This document shows, piece by piece, positions 18,066-27,029 of a stretch of DNA of 64,000 nucleotides. Below the pieces are notes generated by a model. The model was not told where the DNA came from and searched no databases. It saw only the letters and a program-made list of their open reading frames with translations. Origin of the DNA: Gammaproteobacteria bacterium. GTDB taxonomy: Bacteria > Pseudomonadota > Gammaproteobacteria > Burkholderiales > Burkholderiaceae_B. The stretch is taken from positions 248,001-312,000 of the forward strand of contig JAHIXK010000017.1 of the NCBI GenBank assembly GCA_018815245.1. Direction: 5' to 3'. Within the stretch, counting starts at the first letter, position 1; each line of letters opens with the position of its first letter. Both the position numbers and the translations under genes were made by a program.

Positions 18066-18914
18066 ATGAACAAAACCACACTGGCCCCACGCACCGCATG
18101 GTTGCGCACATTATCGCAGTTATTCCTGATCCCCGCGCTGGTTTTCGCGCTGGCCGCATGCGGCTCTGCAAAACAATTTGATGAAACCGAAGGTTGGAGC
18201 CCCGCCCGCCTTTACGAAGAAGCCAAAGCCGAGATAGACGCTGCCAACTATGAACGCGGCATCGAGCTGCTTGAAAAACTGGAAGCCCGTTACCCCTACG
18301 GCCGCTTTGCACAGCAGGCGCAAATTGATACGGCCTTTGCTTATTACAAGTCTGGCGACAATGCGCAGGCCTTGGCCGCAACAGACCGCTTTATCAAGCT
18401 GTACCCCAACCATCAGAACCTGGACTACGTTTACTACCTGCGTGGCCTGATCAGCTTCAATGAAGACAAGGGCATTTTCGCACTGCTTTCAGGTGAAGAC
18501 CAAAGCGCGCGCGATCCAAAGGGCACGCGCGCCGCATTCGACGCATTCAAGGAAGTCGTCAGCCGCTTCCCGGACAGCAAGTACTATGACGACAGTAAAT
18601 CACGCCTGCAATACCTGGTGAACGCGTTGGCGCAGAACGAACTGCACGTGGCCCGTTACTATTACAAGCGTGGTGCCTATCTGGCTGCAGTAAACCGTGC
18701 ACAAGAAGTGGTTCGCCGGTTTGAACAAACACCTTCCATTGAAGAGGCCTTGTTTATCAGCCTGCGCAGTTATGAAAAGTTGAACATGGCAGCCTTGGCT
18801 GCAGACACCAAACGCGTGATCAACCTGAACTTCAAAGACAGCCCTTACTGGGACATGGATTTGCCGGAAAAAGACAAAGTAGAGGCGAAGTGGTGGCAGG
18901 TCTGGAAAGACTGA
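18066..18914 (+). CDS. bamD: Outer membrane protein assembly factor BamD (ComL)
   Basis: BamD is an essential outer membrane lipoprotein of the BAM complex, which inserts beta-barrel proteins. From ATG 18066 the product is 282 residues with a lipoprotein signal peptide ending FALAAC (lipidated Cys32). TPR-type repeats follow, with ARLYEEAKAEIDAANYERGI and ARYPYGRFAQQAQID typical of the family. A longer frame begins at 17973 but would bury the signal peptide and lies across the -10 box. It is divergent from rluD and ends at a strong terminator. Confidence 0.94.
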   Translation: MNKTTLAPRTAWLRTLSQLFLIPALVFALAACGSAKQFDETEGWSPARLYEEAKAEIDAANYERGIELLEKLEARYPYGRFAQQAQIDTAFAYYKSGDNAQALAATDRFIKLYPNHQNLDYVYYLRGLISFNEDKGIFALLSGEDQSARDPKGTRAAFDAFKEVVSRFPDSKYYDDSKSRLQYLVNALAQNELHVARYYYKRGAYLAAVNRAQEVVRRFEQTPSIEEALFISLRSYEKLNMAALAADTKRVINLNFKDSPYWDMDLPEKDKVEAKWWQVWKD

Positions 18915-18932
18915 TTTTCTGAACTTCGAAAT

Positions 18933-18967
18933 AAAAAAAGGATCTTTTGTAGATCCTTTTTTTTTAT
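18933..18967. terminator. Bidirectional intrinsic terminator after bamD and the DinG-type helicase
   Basis: AAAAGGATCT / AGATCCTTTT forms a 10-bp stem with a 5-base loop. It is flanked by A-runs and T-runs, so it works in both directions. It separates bamD from the convergent helicase gene, and its T-tract reaches the helicase stop. Confidence 0.88.
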
Positions 18968-20928
18968 TTACGTCGCTTGTCACTCATGAATTCAATCGCC
19001 ACCCTCAATTCGCGCGTGCGCTTGAATGGTGGCAGGCTGCGCCACAGTAGCTTGCCGTAACCTTTTTCAACCAAACGGCGATCGCCTATCAACAAAACGC
19101 CCCAATCCGTTTCGTCACGAATCAGGCGACCTGCACCCTGCTTCAAGGCAATAGCTGCGTCTGGCAAAGACAAATCCTGAAACGCATTGCCACCCCGGTT
19201 TTTAATCAACTCGCTTTTGGCCTGAAAAACCGGGTCGTCTGGTGGTGCAAATGGCAACTTGTCAATGATCACCAGTCGCAACCCTTCTCCGCGTATGTCC
19301 ACGCCCTCCCAAAAACTGGCGGCCCCTACCAAAACCGGGTTGTTCAGCACCCTGAACTGTTCAAGCAATTCCGCCCTGGAGGCCTCACCCTGCACCAGCA
19401 AGCTCCAGTCCAGTTCATCTTTTTCAATTCGATCACGCAGGTATTCACCCACCTGTTTCACAGCGCGATGGCTGGTACACAGAAAAAACACACCACCCGC
19501 ACTGGCTTGCAGCAATGGCCACACCGCATCGCACAGCTTTTTGCTGAACTGCGGTTCATTGGGAAAGGGCAGATTATCGGGCACGCACAGCAAGGCCTGT
19601 GATTCATAATCAAAAGGGCTGGGCAGCAGCAATTGCTTGCAATCGTCAAGCCCCACCTGCAATGTAAAGTGTTGCAGGCTTTCCTTGATGCTCAATGTGG
19701 CGCTGGTGAACACCCAGGCCTTGGGTTGCTCGGCGTACAGCTTCGCAAATGCATTGGAAACATCCAGCGGTGAATCACAAAACTGCACAACGTGGGTGGA
19801 CACGCTGACCCAGCGCACCGACTGCGCATCGTCTTGGGCAGTGGCTGGCAAAAACCAGTCTTGCCAGCGCAGGCACAACTCGCTGGCGCGGCCCATCAGC
19901 TTTACCCACGATTCATTGCGCACCGACAAAGGGCTGATCATTTCGATCAAACCTTCAAGCCTGCTTTCAAAGTCTGCGCACACGGCAGCCACGCCATTCA
20001 AGGCCAAAAACTGGGCATGCGTAAAACGTGCCGAATCAATTTCAGTGCCCACAATGCGGCGAATTTCTTTCAATGCCAGCTCCATTGGGCGCAGCACGGC
20101 ATCCCAATCGCCAGCATCGGCGCTGGAAGTTCTGCCCTCGATCAACACATCCCGCAGAAATTCCTGACATTGCGCGGTAGAAATGGCTTGACCCAACAGG
20201 CTGGTAGCAATGTCGGGCAACTGATGGGCTTCATCGAAAACAATCACATCGCAGGCAGGAAGAAGCTCGGCAATACCCTCTTCTTTCAACGCCAAATCAG
20301 CCAGAAACAAGTGGTGATTCACCACCACCACTTCCGCATCCAGCGCTTCGCGACGGGCCTTGTTCACAAAACATTCAGACGCATTGGGGCATTCGCCCCC
20401 CAGGCAATTGTCTTTGTTTGAAGTAACCCAACCCCACACTGCAGAATCTTCGGGCACGCCGGCGCAATCGGCCCTGTCGCCCGTGCGGGTACGGCCAGCA
20501 AACACTTTGACTTTTTGAAGGTGATCCACTTCACGGGGGGAAGGCAGGCGCGCCTCTTTCAAGGCACGCTCAAGATGAAAGTGGCACACATAATTCTGGC
20601 GCCCCTTCAAGAGCGCAACGTTGACAGGCACCCCCAAAGCTTCCCGCACCAAAGGAAGGTCTTTCGTAAAAAGCTGGTCCTGCAAAGTTTTGGTGGCCGT
20701 GGACAACAACACACGACGCCCTGACAACAAAGCGGGCACGACGTAAGCAAAGGTTTTGCCCGTGCCGGTGCCTGCCTCTACGACCAGCGCAGTTTGGCTT
20801 TCAATGGCCTGCCCAACGGCTTGCGCCATTTCAATTTGCGATTCGCGTGCGGAGAACCCGACCAAGCGGCGGGCCAAAGCGCCACCGGGGGCAAAAGCCT
20901 CATTCAAGGGTTCAGAAAAATCAAACAT
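18964..20928 (-). CDS. yoaA: ATP-dependent DNA helicase of the DinG/YoaA (XPD-like) family
   Basis: This is a superfamily 2 iron-sulfur helicase acting in DNA repair. The 654 residues contain Walker A (AGTGTGKT, 52-59), the four iron-sulfur cysteines (YVCHF, then DNCLGGECPNASEC), the NHHLFLADL segment and the DEAH box (FDEAHQLPD). C-terminal motifs include SFWEGVDIRGEG and QGAGRLIRDETDWG. The length and the start region resemble E. coli YoaA (636 residues) more than DinG (716). The exact orthologue is uncertain, the family is not. Confidence 0.9.
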   Translation of the reverse strand: MFDFSEPLNEAFAPGGALARRLVGFSARESQIEMAQAVGQAIESQTALVVEAGTGTGKTFAYVVPALLSGRRVLLSTATKTLQDQLFTKDLPLVREALGVPVNVALLKGRQNYVCHFHLERALKEARLPSPREVDHLQKVKVFAGRTRTGDRADCAGVPEDSAVWGWVTSNKDNCLGGECPNASECFVNKARREALDAEVVVVNHHLFLADLALKEEGIAELLPACDVIVFDEAHQLPDIATSLLGQAISTAQCQEFLRDVLIEGRTSSADAGDWDAVLRPMELALKEIRRIVGTEIDSARFTHAQFLALNGVAAVCADFESRLEGLIEMISPLSVRNESWVKLMGRASELCLRWQDWFLPATAQDDAQSVRWVSVSTHVVQFCDSPLDVSNAFAKLYAEQPKAWVFTSATLSIKESLQHFTLQVGLDDCKQLLLPSPFDYESQALLCVPDNLPFPNEPQFSKKLCDAVWPLLQASAGGVFFLCTSHRAVKQVGEYLRDRIEKDELDWSLLVQGEASRAELLEQFRVLNNPVLVGAASFWEGVDIRGEGLRLVIIDKLPFAPPDDPVFQAKSELIKNRGGNAFQDLSLPDAAIALKQGAGRLIRDETDWGVLLIGDRRLVEKGYGKLLWRSLPPFKRTRELRVAIEFMSDKRRK

Positions 20929-20958
20929 GAAGGTGTAGATTCGTTAAGGCGGAAAAGT

Positions 20959-21168
20959 TCAAGCCGGAATGTCTGGTTCAAGCTGGATCTGCAACAGGGT
21001 AATCGAGTCTTTGATCTGAAGTTTTCGCTTTTTCAGGCGACGAATCTGAAGCTGATCGAAACCGGGTTGCGCAGTCAGCATGGCAATGATCTGATCCAGA
21101 TCACGGTGCTCCACTTGCAGTTCAACAATGCGGCGCTTGATCGATTCTATGTCTTCTGTGTGGACCAT
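20959..21168 (-). CDS. DUF465 (YdcH-family) small protein
   Basis: The 69-residue product is almost all helical and highly charged (IESIKRRIVELQVEHRDLD, then IRRLKKRKLQIKDSI). This matches the DUF465/YdcH family, whose role is not established. It lies 30 bases upstream of the helicase gene on the same strand and may be co-transcribed with it. Confidence 0.85.
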   Translation of the reverse strand: MVHTEDIESIKRRIVELQVEHRDLDQIIAMLTAQPGFDQLQIRRLKKRKLQIKDSITLLQIQLEPDIPA

Positions 21169-21274
21169 GGATATAAAATTTGAACCGGCTCAATGTTATT
21201 GGCCATTGTAGCCGCAAGTGTACGGGGGCTGGAAACAATCTACCCGAAGGGGATCACCCAAGTTAATGGCGCGA

Positions 21275-21682
21275 TCAATTGCCGGGGCTGGACTTCTTGC
21301 TGCGCCGCTGGGCGTAATCGTTCAAACGAATCATGTCTTCCGCCTGCCCTTGCACTTCCAGGTGGGCACGCCGAATTTCAGCGCCTTGCAAGCGTACATC
21401 ATCCAGACAACTGGACACAAAAAACTTCTTGTAACAGGCACGAGACTTTTCGTTCAACTCATATTCCAGAAAATTCAGTGCCTGCTCACGATTCCCGACA
21501 TATTTTCTGGCCTCTTCCAGGTTCGCTGGCGGCGTGGGTTTATTTGCTTGAAGTTGTACTGTGCTGCACGCGGCAAGAAACACCATGGAAACAGACATAA
21601 CAAGGGTTGGTACACGCGGCACCCACGCGGGAAAGGACTTCACAAGCTGTGGCACAATGCCCTGCTTACTTTGAAAACTCAT
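21275..21682 (-). CDS. Hypothetical lipoprotein
   Basis: The 135-residue protein has an N-terminal hydrophobic stretch ending in a lipobox (SMVFLAACS), so it is probably anchored in a membrane on the periplasmic side. The mature part is charged and contains a cysteine pair (RACYKKFFVSSCLDD) followed by a helical, basic end (RLNDYAQRRSKKSS). I do not recognise a function. The first ATG (21682) gives a long signal peptide of about 41 residues. A start at an inner Met is possible. It is divergent from tex with only 11 bases between the starts. Confidence 0.75.
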   Translation of the reverse strand: MSFQSKQGIVPQLVKSFPAWVPRVPTLVMSVSMVFLAACSTVQLQANKPTPPANLEEARKYVGNREQALNFLEYELNEKSRACYKKFFVSSCLDDVRLQGAEIRRAHLEVQGQAEDMIRLNDYAQRRSKKSSPGN

Positions 21683-21693
21683 AGACCAAACCC

Positions 21694-24054
21694 ATGTCGC
21701 TTGTTCAAAATCGAATTATCGCCCAGTTGGCTCAAGAATTGGGCGCCGCACAATCACAAATCAAAGCTGCCGTAGATTTGCTGGATGAAGGCTCCACAGT
21801 TCCCTTCATTGCACGCTACCGCAAAGAAGCAACCGGCGGGCTGGATGACGCCGTGTTGCGCGACCTTCAGGAACGCCTTGTGTACCTGCGTGAACTTGAA
21901 GACAGACGCAGCAGCATTCTGGAATCGATTGAAAGCCAGGGCAAGCTGACACCCGAATTGAAAGCCGCGATTGAAAAGGCCGAGAACAAGCAAACGCTGG
22001 AAGACCTTTACCTGCCCTACAAACCCAAGCGCCGCACCCGTGCGCAAATTGCGCGGGAAGCTGGCCTTCAGGGTTTGGCTGACGAAATTTATGCCAACAA
22101 AAATGCTGTGCCAGATGAGGTAGCAGCGAGTTACTTGAATGCCGAACATCAAATCAACGACACCAAGGCCGCGCTGGATGGTGCCCGCGATATTCTGGCA
22201 GAACAGTTTTCTGAAAATGCTGCGCTGCTGGCATTGTTGCGCAATCGCCTGAACACAGAGGGCGCGATTCGCGCTGCCGTGGTACCTGAAAAAGCTGCTG
22301 AAGCCATCAAGTTTCAGGATTACTTCGAACATCAGGAACCATTGAGCACTACAGCATCCCACCGCATGCTGGCCATGCTGCGTGGACGCGAACAAGGTTT
22401 TCTGACATTGAAAGTAGATTTGCCCGAAGTGTGGGAAGCAGAAAGCCCGCGCGCACCCCACCCCTTTGAGTCTGAAATTGCACGCCTGCACGGCATTGCA
22501 CACGAGGACAGTCCACGTGGCAAGTTTTTGAATGAAACCTGTCGCTGGACCTGGAAAATCAAACTGGCCAGCTCCCTTGAAAGCGAAGTTATTGGCACCC
22601 TGCGCGATGCTGCCCAAGCGGATGCAATTTCCGTGTTTGGTAAAAACCTGAAAGATTTGCTCTTGTCCGCCCCCGCAGGCGGCAAAGCAACCATGGGCCT
22701 GGACCCTGGCATACGCACTGGCGTGAAAGTGGCCGTAATCGACAGCACAGGCCAAGTGGTTGAATTTGCAACCATTTACCCGCACGAGCCACGCCGACAA
22801 TGGAATGAATCCATTGCAACCTTGGCTGCGCTTTGCAAGAAGCATAACGTTGAACTGATCGCGATTGGTAACGGCACCGCGAGCCGGGAAACCGATCAAC
22901 TTGCGGCCGACTTGCTTGCCCAGCACAAAGACCTGAAAGCCACGCGCGTGATGGTCAGCGAGGCGGGTGCCTCGGTGTACTCTGCCTCCGCACTTGCTTC
23001 AGCGGAACTGCCCGACCTGGATGTGAGCATTCGCGGTGCAGTTTCAATTGCCCGCCGCTTGCAAGACCCATTGGCCGAGTTGGTGAAAATTGATCCGAAA
23101 TCGATTGGTGTTGGCCAATACCAGCACGATGTCGACCAGCGCCAACTGAGCGGGCGTTTGGATGCCGTGGTGGAAGATTGTGTGAATGCGGTGGGAGTGG
23201 AAGTAAACACCGCATCTGAACAACTGCTGTCGCGTGTTTCAGGATTGAATGCATCGGTTGCGAAAGCACTGGTGACATTCCGAAACACGAACGGTCAGTT
23301 CAAAAGCCGCGAGGATTTGCGAAAGGTGCCACGCCTGGGCGACAAAACATTTGAGCAAGCAGCTGGCTTTTTGCGCATTCATGGTGCAGAGAACCCATTA
23401 GATGCTTCATCGGTTCACCCCGAAGCCTACATTGTGGTGGAGAAAATGGCAGCCAAGGTCAAAAAGCCCGTTGGCAGCCTGGTGGGAAACCGCGAGGCAC
23501 TAAAGGAATTGAAACCCACCGAGTTTGTGGACGAGCGTTTTGGTTTGCCCACGGTACAAGACATTCTGGTTGAACTTGAAAAACCTGGCCGCGACCCGCG
23601 CCCAAGCTTCAAGACAGCGAAGTTTGATGACAAAGTACACACCATGGCCGACCTGAAACCGGGCATGACACTTGAAGGCGTGGTGACCAACGTCGCCAAT
23701 TTTGGGGCGTTCGTGGACATTGGCGTGCATCAAGATGGTTTGGTGCATGTGTCGGCATTGTCCAATACCTTTGTGAAAGACCCACACAGCGTGGTGAAAA
23801 CCGGGCAAATTGTGAAAGTGAAAGTGCTGGAGGTGGACATTCCACGCAAACGCATTTCCTTGACCATGAAGATGGGTGACGATGTGCCGAAAGCCGCACC
23901 AGGACAAAACGCTGGCAGGCAAGTTCAGGCAAATCGGGCGGGCGATTCCCGCAATGACCGGCGCGGTGGTGGTGGTGCTGCTGCATCGCAAGGTTCAGGG
24001 TTTGCGAACAATGCGTTTGCTGCCGCGTTTGCAAAGGCGAAGGGAAGCAAGTAA
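21694..24054 (+). CDS. tex: Transcription accessory protein Tex
   Basis: Tex is a nucleic-acid-binding protein linked to transcription and stress responses. The 786 residues show the family order: N-terminal helical Tex domain (RYRKEATGGLDDAVLRDLQ), a YqgF-like nuclease fold (GLDPGIRTGVKVAVID), helix-hairpin-helix segments (GLNASVAKALVTFRN, RKVPRLGDKTFEQAAGFLRI) and an S1 RNA-binding domain (GVVTNVANFGAFVDIGVHQD). The C-terminal 60 residues are a low-complexity Gly/Arg/Ala tail. No clear terminator follows. Confidence 0.96.
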   Translation: MSLVQNRIIAQLAQELGAAQSQIKAAVDLLDEGSTVPFIARYRKEATGGLDDAVLRDLQERLVYLRELEDRRSSILESIESQGKLTPELKAAIEKAENKQTLEDLYLPYKPKRRTRAQIAREAGLQGLADEIYANKNAVPDEVAASYLNAEHQINDTKAALDGARDILAEQFSENAALLALLRNRLNTEGAIRAAVVPEKAAEAIKFQDYFEHQEPLSTTASHRMLAMLRGREQGFLTLKVDLPEVWEAESPRAPHPFESEIARLHGIAHEDSPRGKFLNETCRWTWKIKLASSLESEVIGTLRDAAQADAISVFGKNLKDLLLSAPAGGKATMGLDPGIRTGVKVAVIDSTGQVVEFATIYPHEPRRQWNESIATLAALCKKHNVELIAIGNGTASRETDQLAADLLAQHKDLKATRVMVSEAGASVYSASALASAELPDLDVSIRGAVSIARRLQDPLAELVKIDPKSIGVGQYQHDVDQRQLSGRLDAVVEDCVNAVGVEVNTASEQLLSRVSGLNASVAKALVTFRNTNGQFKSREDLRKVPRLGDKTFEQAAGFLRIHGAENPLDASSVHPEAYIVVEKMAAKVKKPVGSLVGNREALKELKPTEFVDERFGLPTVQDILVELEKPGRDPRPSFKTAKFDDKVHTMADLKPGMTLEGVVTNVANFGAFVDIGVHQDGLVHVSALSNTFVKDPHSVVKTGQIVKVKVLEVDIPRKRISLTMKMGDDVPKAAPGQNAGRQVQANRAGDSRNDRRGGGGAAASQGSGFANNAFAAAFAKAKGSK

Positions 24055-24511
24055 ACGGCCTGTGTTATGAGCATTTGCGTAGTTGCATGCCCGGTGAGTT
24101 GGAGGGCAATGCGAACTTTCGCAAAAGCCCGAGACCGAATAAGACCGGAACTGGTTTCACCGTTTACACTGTTCAGACATGCGGTATGACTTGAGAACTC
24201 AAAAGGACGGCTACTCCATAATATGGAAAACGCACACGGGCCGCGTGTTCTTTTTGCACATTGAACATTTTTCAGGAGTAGCGAAAGGGTCTGTTATCAA
24301 TTCAAACAACCCACCCTACTCGCGACGCAGCGATTTGCAAGCCTTTTATTGGCCAGTACAAACCATCAACGACGGCCAACGTGGTTTGCTGGTTGCCGAA
24401 GGTGTACTGACCTATTAATATGGAAAATACGATTGGCAGGAAAACCCAGACTAGCCAAATACGCACTCAACCCTCTATCCAGTGGCATGCCCTGCAATTC
24501 ATTTAGGCGAG
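24055..24511. other. Intergenic region between tex and the RES toxin gene
   Basis: About 450 bases with no gene that I can support firmly. The only candidate is a 79-codon frame at 24179-24418, listed separately. The composition is mixed, and the block belongs to the accessory stretch 24055-25851 that interrupts the housekeeping genes. Confidence 0.5.
24179..24418 (+). CDS. Doubtful small hypothetical protein
   Basis: A 79-codon frame opens with ATG in an otherwise empty stretch. The product is soluble and mildly basic, without recognisable motifs. There is no clear ribosome-binding site. It could be a real small gene or the remains of one. Nothing in its neighbourhood suggests a role. Confidence 0.3.
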   Translation: MRYDLRTQKDGYSIIWKTHTGRVFFLHIEHFSGVAKGSVINSNNPPYSRRSDLQAFYWPVQTINDGQRGLLVAEGVLTY

Positions 24512-25255
24512 CTACTTGGCAGCACCGTTTCGCAGTTGCGCCACATCCACGACGATCCACGGCACCCCAGGCTGTTTCTCCACCACAATCTGCTGACAAT
24601 CCAGCCGGTAAGTCAGCTGACAATTGTGCCGAGGGTTTGAAAGTACTGCTGGGTTGAAAATGGCCAGGTTTTCGCCAACAGGTCTGCGAACCGACTGCGT
24701 CAGCAGGCCGGGATGGCCCTCGCGGTGAATCCTCGCCCCTACCGACTGACAGGGCGCGTAGTCGGACGGATGCAAAAGATCGGGATGCGCATTCGCTGCA
24801 CAGCGAAAGTCCAAAAGCGCTGCACTGCACGCCACCCAGTACACCTTGCGTTCTGCAATAACCGCCATGCCCTCGAATCCAGCGTCGCTCAGCAAGCACC
24901 TATACCAGTGGTAAGCAGACTCAAAAACCGTTGTCTCGACCGAATCTGATCCGTACCAAACACCAAACGAGCCATCAGAAAACCGACTGGCCTGCCAATT
25001 CTTGAACGGCCAAGTAATGGCCTTAAACCATTCAGCATCCTCAAACGGCCGATCAATGATTGGCATCCTGGATGTGTAGGATGGCGGCTTGATCTCGTCT
25101 TCCACCTTCTGCGCCAGCAACCATTCGGCCGGATCAGCGGTCAAATCATCAAACAAGTCCTGCGACTGACGCAGGGAAACGATGTTTCGGACCACATCCT
25201 GATGTACCTCAGCCAGCGTAAGTTGAGCAAAAAGCGAGTTCATTCCAGGCACCAA
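24512..25255 (-). CDS. RES-domain toxin of a type II toxin-antitoxin pair
   Basis: RES toxins (as in MbcT) deplete cellular NAD+. The product has the family's conserved positions: the arginine in the [19 protein letters not shown] segment, the glutamate in [12 protein letters not shown], and the later [13 protein letters not shown] region. The frame starts with TTG at 25255, one base step after the antitoxin TGA, with GAGGTG 5 bases upstream. An ATG at 25243 would shorten it by four residues. The tight junction with the Xre gene shows one operon. Length (about 245 residues) is slightly above many RES proteins because of an N-terminal extension. Confidence 0.87.
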   Translation of the reverse strand: MVPGMNSLFAQLTLAEVHQDVVRNIVSLRQSQDLFDDLTADPAEWLLAQKVEDEIKPPSYTSRMPIIDRPFEDAEWFKAITWPFKNWQASRFSDGSFGVWYGSDSVETTVFESAYHWYRCLLSDAGFEGMAVIAERKVYWVACSAALLDFRCAANAHPDLLHPSDYAPCQSVGARIHREGHPGLLTQSVRRPVGENLAIFNPAVLSNPRHNCQLTYRLDCQQIVVEKQPGVPWIVVDVAQLRNGAAK

Positions 25256-25651
25256 TCAAACACCTCGCGCGCGATCCAGATAGCCACGCACCATCAGCAG
25301 GCCCGCAAAGCCCCACTCCTTGACCACCTCGACCGGGGTCAGGTTGTCGAAGGCCTTGTTGCGGGTGGTCATCCAGCGGTAGACTAGGTCGCGGTTCTGC
25401 GGGAACAGCAGGCGCAGGTTCTTGTGGATACCCAGCAGGTGCCCGACGCGCTCGTACTGGTCGCGGCTGGTGCCAATCGGTTTGCCGCTGCGGTAGTTCG
25501 ACAACGCCGCCCGGTTGCTGGTGGCAATGCCCAGCAGCGCCGCCTGATCCTCGGTGCTCAACTTCCAGTGCTCAAGCAAGGTCATAACCATCTTGGCTAG
25601 GGCGCCACGGTCTTGTGACTCAGTTACTTCGCGTTCAGTTACAGCTCCCAT
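25256..25651 (-). CDS. Xre/MbcA/ParS-family antitoxin
   Basis: This is the antitoxin partner of the RES toxin. It has an N-terminal helix-turn-helix-like part ([20 protein letters not shown]) and the C-terminal toxin-binding domain. The latter includes [38 protein letters not shown] and the ending [11 protein letters not shown] chose ATG 25651 because GAGGAG lies 6 bases upstream. A longer frame from TTG 25669 would place that ribosome-binding site inside the gene. Antitoxin-first order and adjacent genes suggest autoregulation of the pair. Confidence 0.88.
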   Translation of the reverse strand: MGAVTEREVTESQDRGALAKMVMTLLEHWKLSTEDQAALLGIATSNRAALSNYRSGKPIGTSRDQYERVGHLLGIHKNLRLLFPQNRDLVYRWMTTRNKAFDNLTPVEVVKEWGFAGLLMVRGYLDRARGV

Positions 25652-25687
25652 GGTCGGCTCCTCGTGCAAGGGATGATCGTTGTAATG

Positions 25688-25716
25688 AGTATAGCACCCA
25701 CATATAAAACAAACAA
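25688..25716 (-). promoter_or_regulatory. Promoter of the Xre-RES operon
   Basis: On the minus strand TTGTTT (-35, 25711-25716) and TATACT (-10, 25688-25693) are separated by exactly 17 bases. Transcription would start near 25681, giving a short leader of about 30 bases before the antitoxin ATG. The flanking AT-rich DNA is a likely place for antitoxin binding. Confidence 0.65.
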
Positions 25717-25851
25717 TAAGTGTTATTAATGCAACAATTTGACCGCCATTTCAGGATCAGCGCAAGAATTTGGTTAAACCGCAAGCGGTTGTCGAAGATG
25801 CCACCGTGTACCCAGCGACTCAGCCCACGGTTGCGAGTTCACACAGGCCCA

Positions 25852-26943
25852 TTAAAGCCGTACTGCGTTTCGCTTCGGCGAATCCAGATATTCCTTTGAC
25901 TGCATTTCAACAATACGGCTGACTGTGCGGAAAAACTCGTGAGCCATGGCACCCTCGGTGTAAAGCTCCTCTGGCTCAACCGCTGCCGACATGATCAGCT
26001 TGACCTTGTGGTCGTACAACACATCAATCAGCCAGGTGAACCGGCGGGCTTCTGAAGCCATGCCAGCGCCCATCTTGGGCACACCACTCAAGATCACGGT
26101 TTGAAACTGGCTGGCAATTTCAAGGTAATCATTTTGTGAACGCGGGCCACCACACAAGGTGGGAAAATCGAACCACACCACGGAGCCAGCACGGCGCACC
26201 GCTCTGATCACGCGTGATTCAATGTGAAGCTCGGCGGCCTCGTCAGCCACTTCGGCCAATCGGTTGAAGTCGTCTGTCAATTGCTTGTCGACCTGCGCAT
26301 CAAGCGGCATCAGGTAGGTATTCAATTGCGCCAGTGTGCGGCGGCGATAATCAACGCCTACATCCACATTGATCACATCAAGCTGCTTGTTCAGCAAGGC
26401 AATGGCGGGTAGCAAACGATCCCGGTGCAAGCCATCGGGATACAGATCATCGGGTTTGTAGTTCGATGTCATCAGAAAAGTAACGCCATTGGCAAACAGG
26501 CCATCGAGCAGGCGATACAGAATCATGGCATCTGCAATGTCAGAAACATGAAACTCATCAAAACAAATCAGGCGGTAGCGCTTGGCGATTCGGGCTGCCA
26601 CTTCATCAAGCGGATCCTGAACACCTTTCAGGTCATCAAGCTCGGCATGTACGCCTCGCATGAACTCATGAAAATGCAAACGCACCTTACGCTGAACAGT
26701 CACCGAGTTGTAAAAGCAATCCATCAAAAAGCTTTTACCGCGCCCCACCCCACCCCACAGGTAAAGCCCTTTGGGCACGGCCGGGCGATTCAGAAATTTT
26801 CGAAGCACGCTGCTGCGTGCTTTTTTGTATTCCACGAACTCGTCGTAAAACAACTGCATGCGGTCCACAGCCTTTTGCTGTGCCGCATCCGACTGGTAAC
26901 CACGCTCAATCAAAACCTGTTTGTAATATTCCTGAACGTTCAC
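25852..26943 (-). CDS. zapE: Cell division ATPase ZapE (AFG1-like)
   Basis: ZapE is a P-loop ATPase associated with the Z-ring during constriction. The 363-residue protein has Walker A (LWGGVGRGKSFLMD), the family motif KVRLHFHEFM and Walker B (RLICFDEFHVSDIADAMIL). The arginine-finger region TSNYKPDDLYPDGLHRDRLLP and the C-terminal FEFPxL-like segment (WFDFPTLCGGPRSQNDY) are also visible. It starts with GTG at 26943. It lies downstream of lpd, behind a hairpin terminator. Confidence 0.93.
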   Translation of the reverse strand: MNVQEYYKQVLIERGYQSDAAQQKAVDRMQLFYDEFVEYKKARSSVLRKFLNRPAVPKGLYLWGGVGRGKSFLMDCFYNSVTVQRKVRLHFHEFMRGVHAELDDLKGVQDPLDEVAARIAKRYRLICFDEFHVSDIADAMILYRLLDGLFANGVTFLMTSNYKPDDLYPDGLHRDRLLPAIALLNKQLDVINVDVGVDYRRRTLAQLNTYLMPLDAQVDKQLTDDFNRLAEVADEAAELHIESRVIRAVRRAGSVVWFDFPTLCGGPRSQNDYLEIASQFQTVILSGVPKMGAGMASEARRFTWLIDVLYDHKVKLIMSAAVEPEELYTEGAMAHEFFRTVSRIVEMQSKEYLDSPKRNAVRL

Positions 26944-26969
26944 GATAGCGGGGTTTGACTTGATTGAAT

Positions 26970-27001
26970 TAGAAACGGCTGATGAAGTAATTCACCAGCC
27001 G
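26970..27001 (-). terminator. Intrinsic terminator after lpd
   Basis: On the minus strand CGGCTGGTGAA and TTCATCAGCCG pair around a 4-base loop (one G-T pair) and are followed by TTTCTAATT. It should end the odhA-odhB-lpd transcript before zapE. Confidence 0.7.
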
Positions 27002-27029
27002 CTTGGGAAAAATACACTGAGCGAAAAAA

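Noticed and set aside
21754-22926. A 390-codon minus-strand frame opposite tex
   Set aside because: Shadow of a strongly conserved gene. The translation is Cys/Phe/His-rich and shows no domain.
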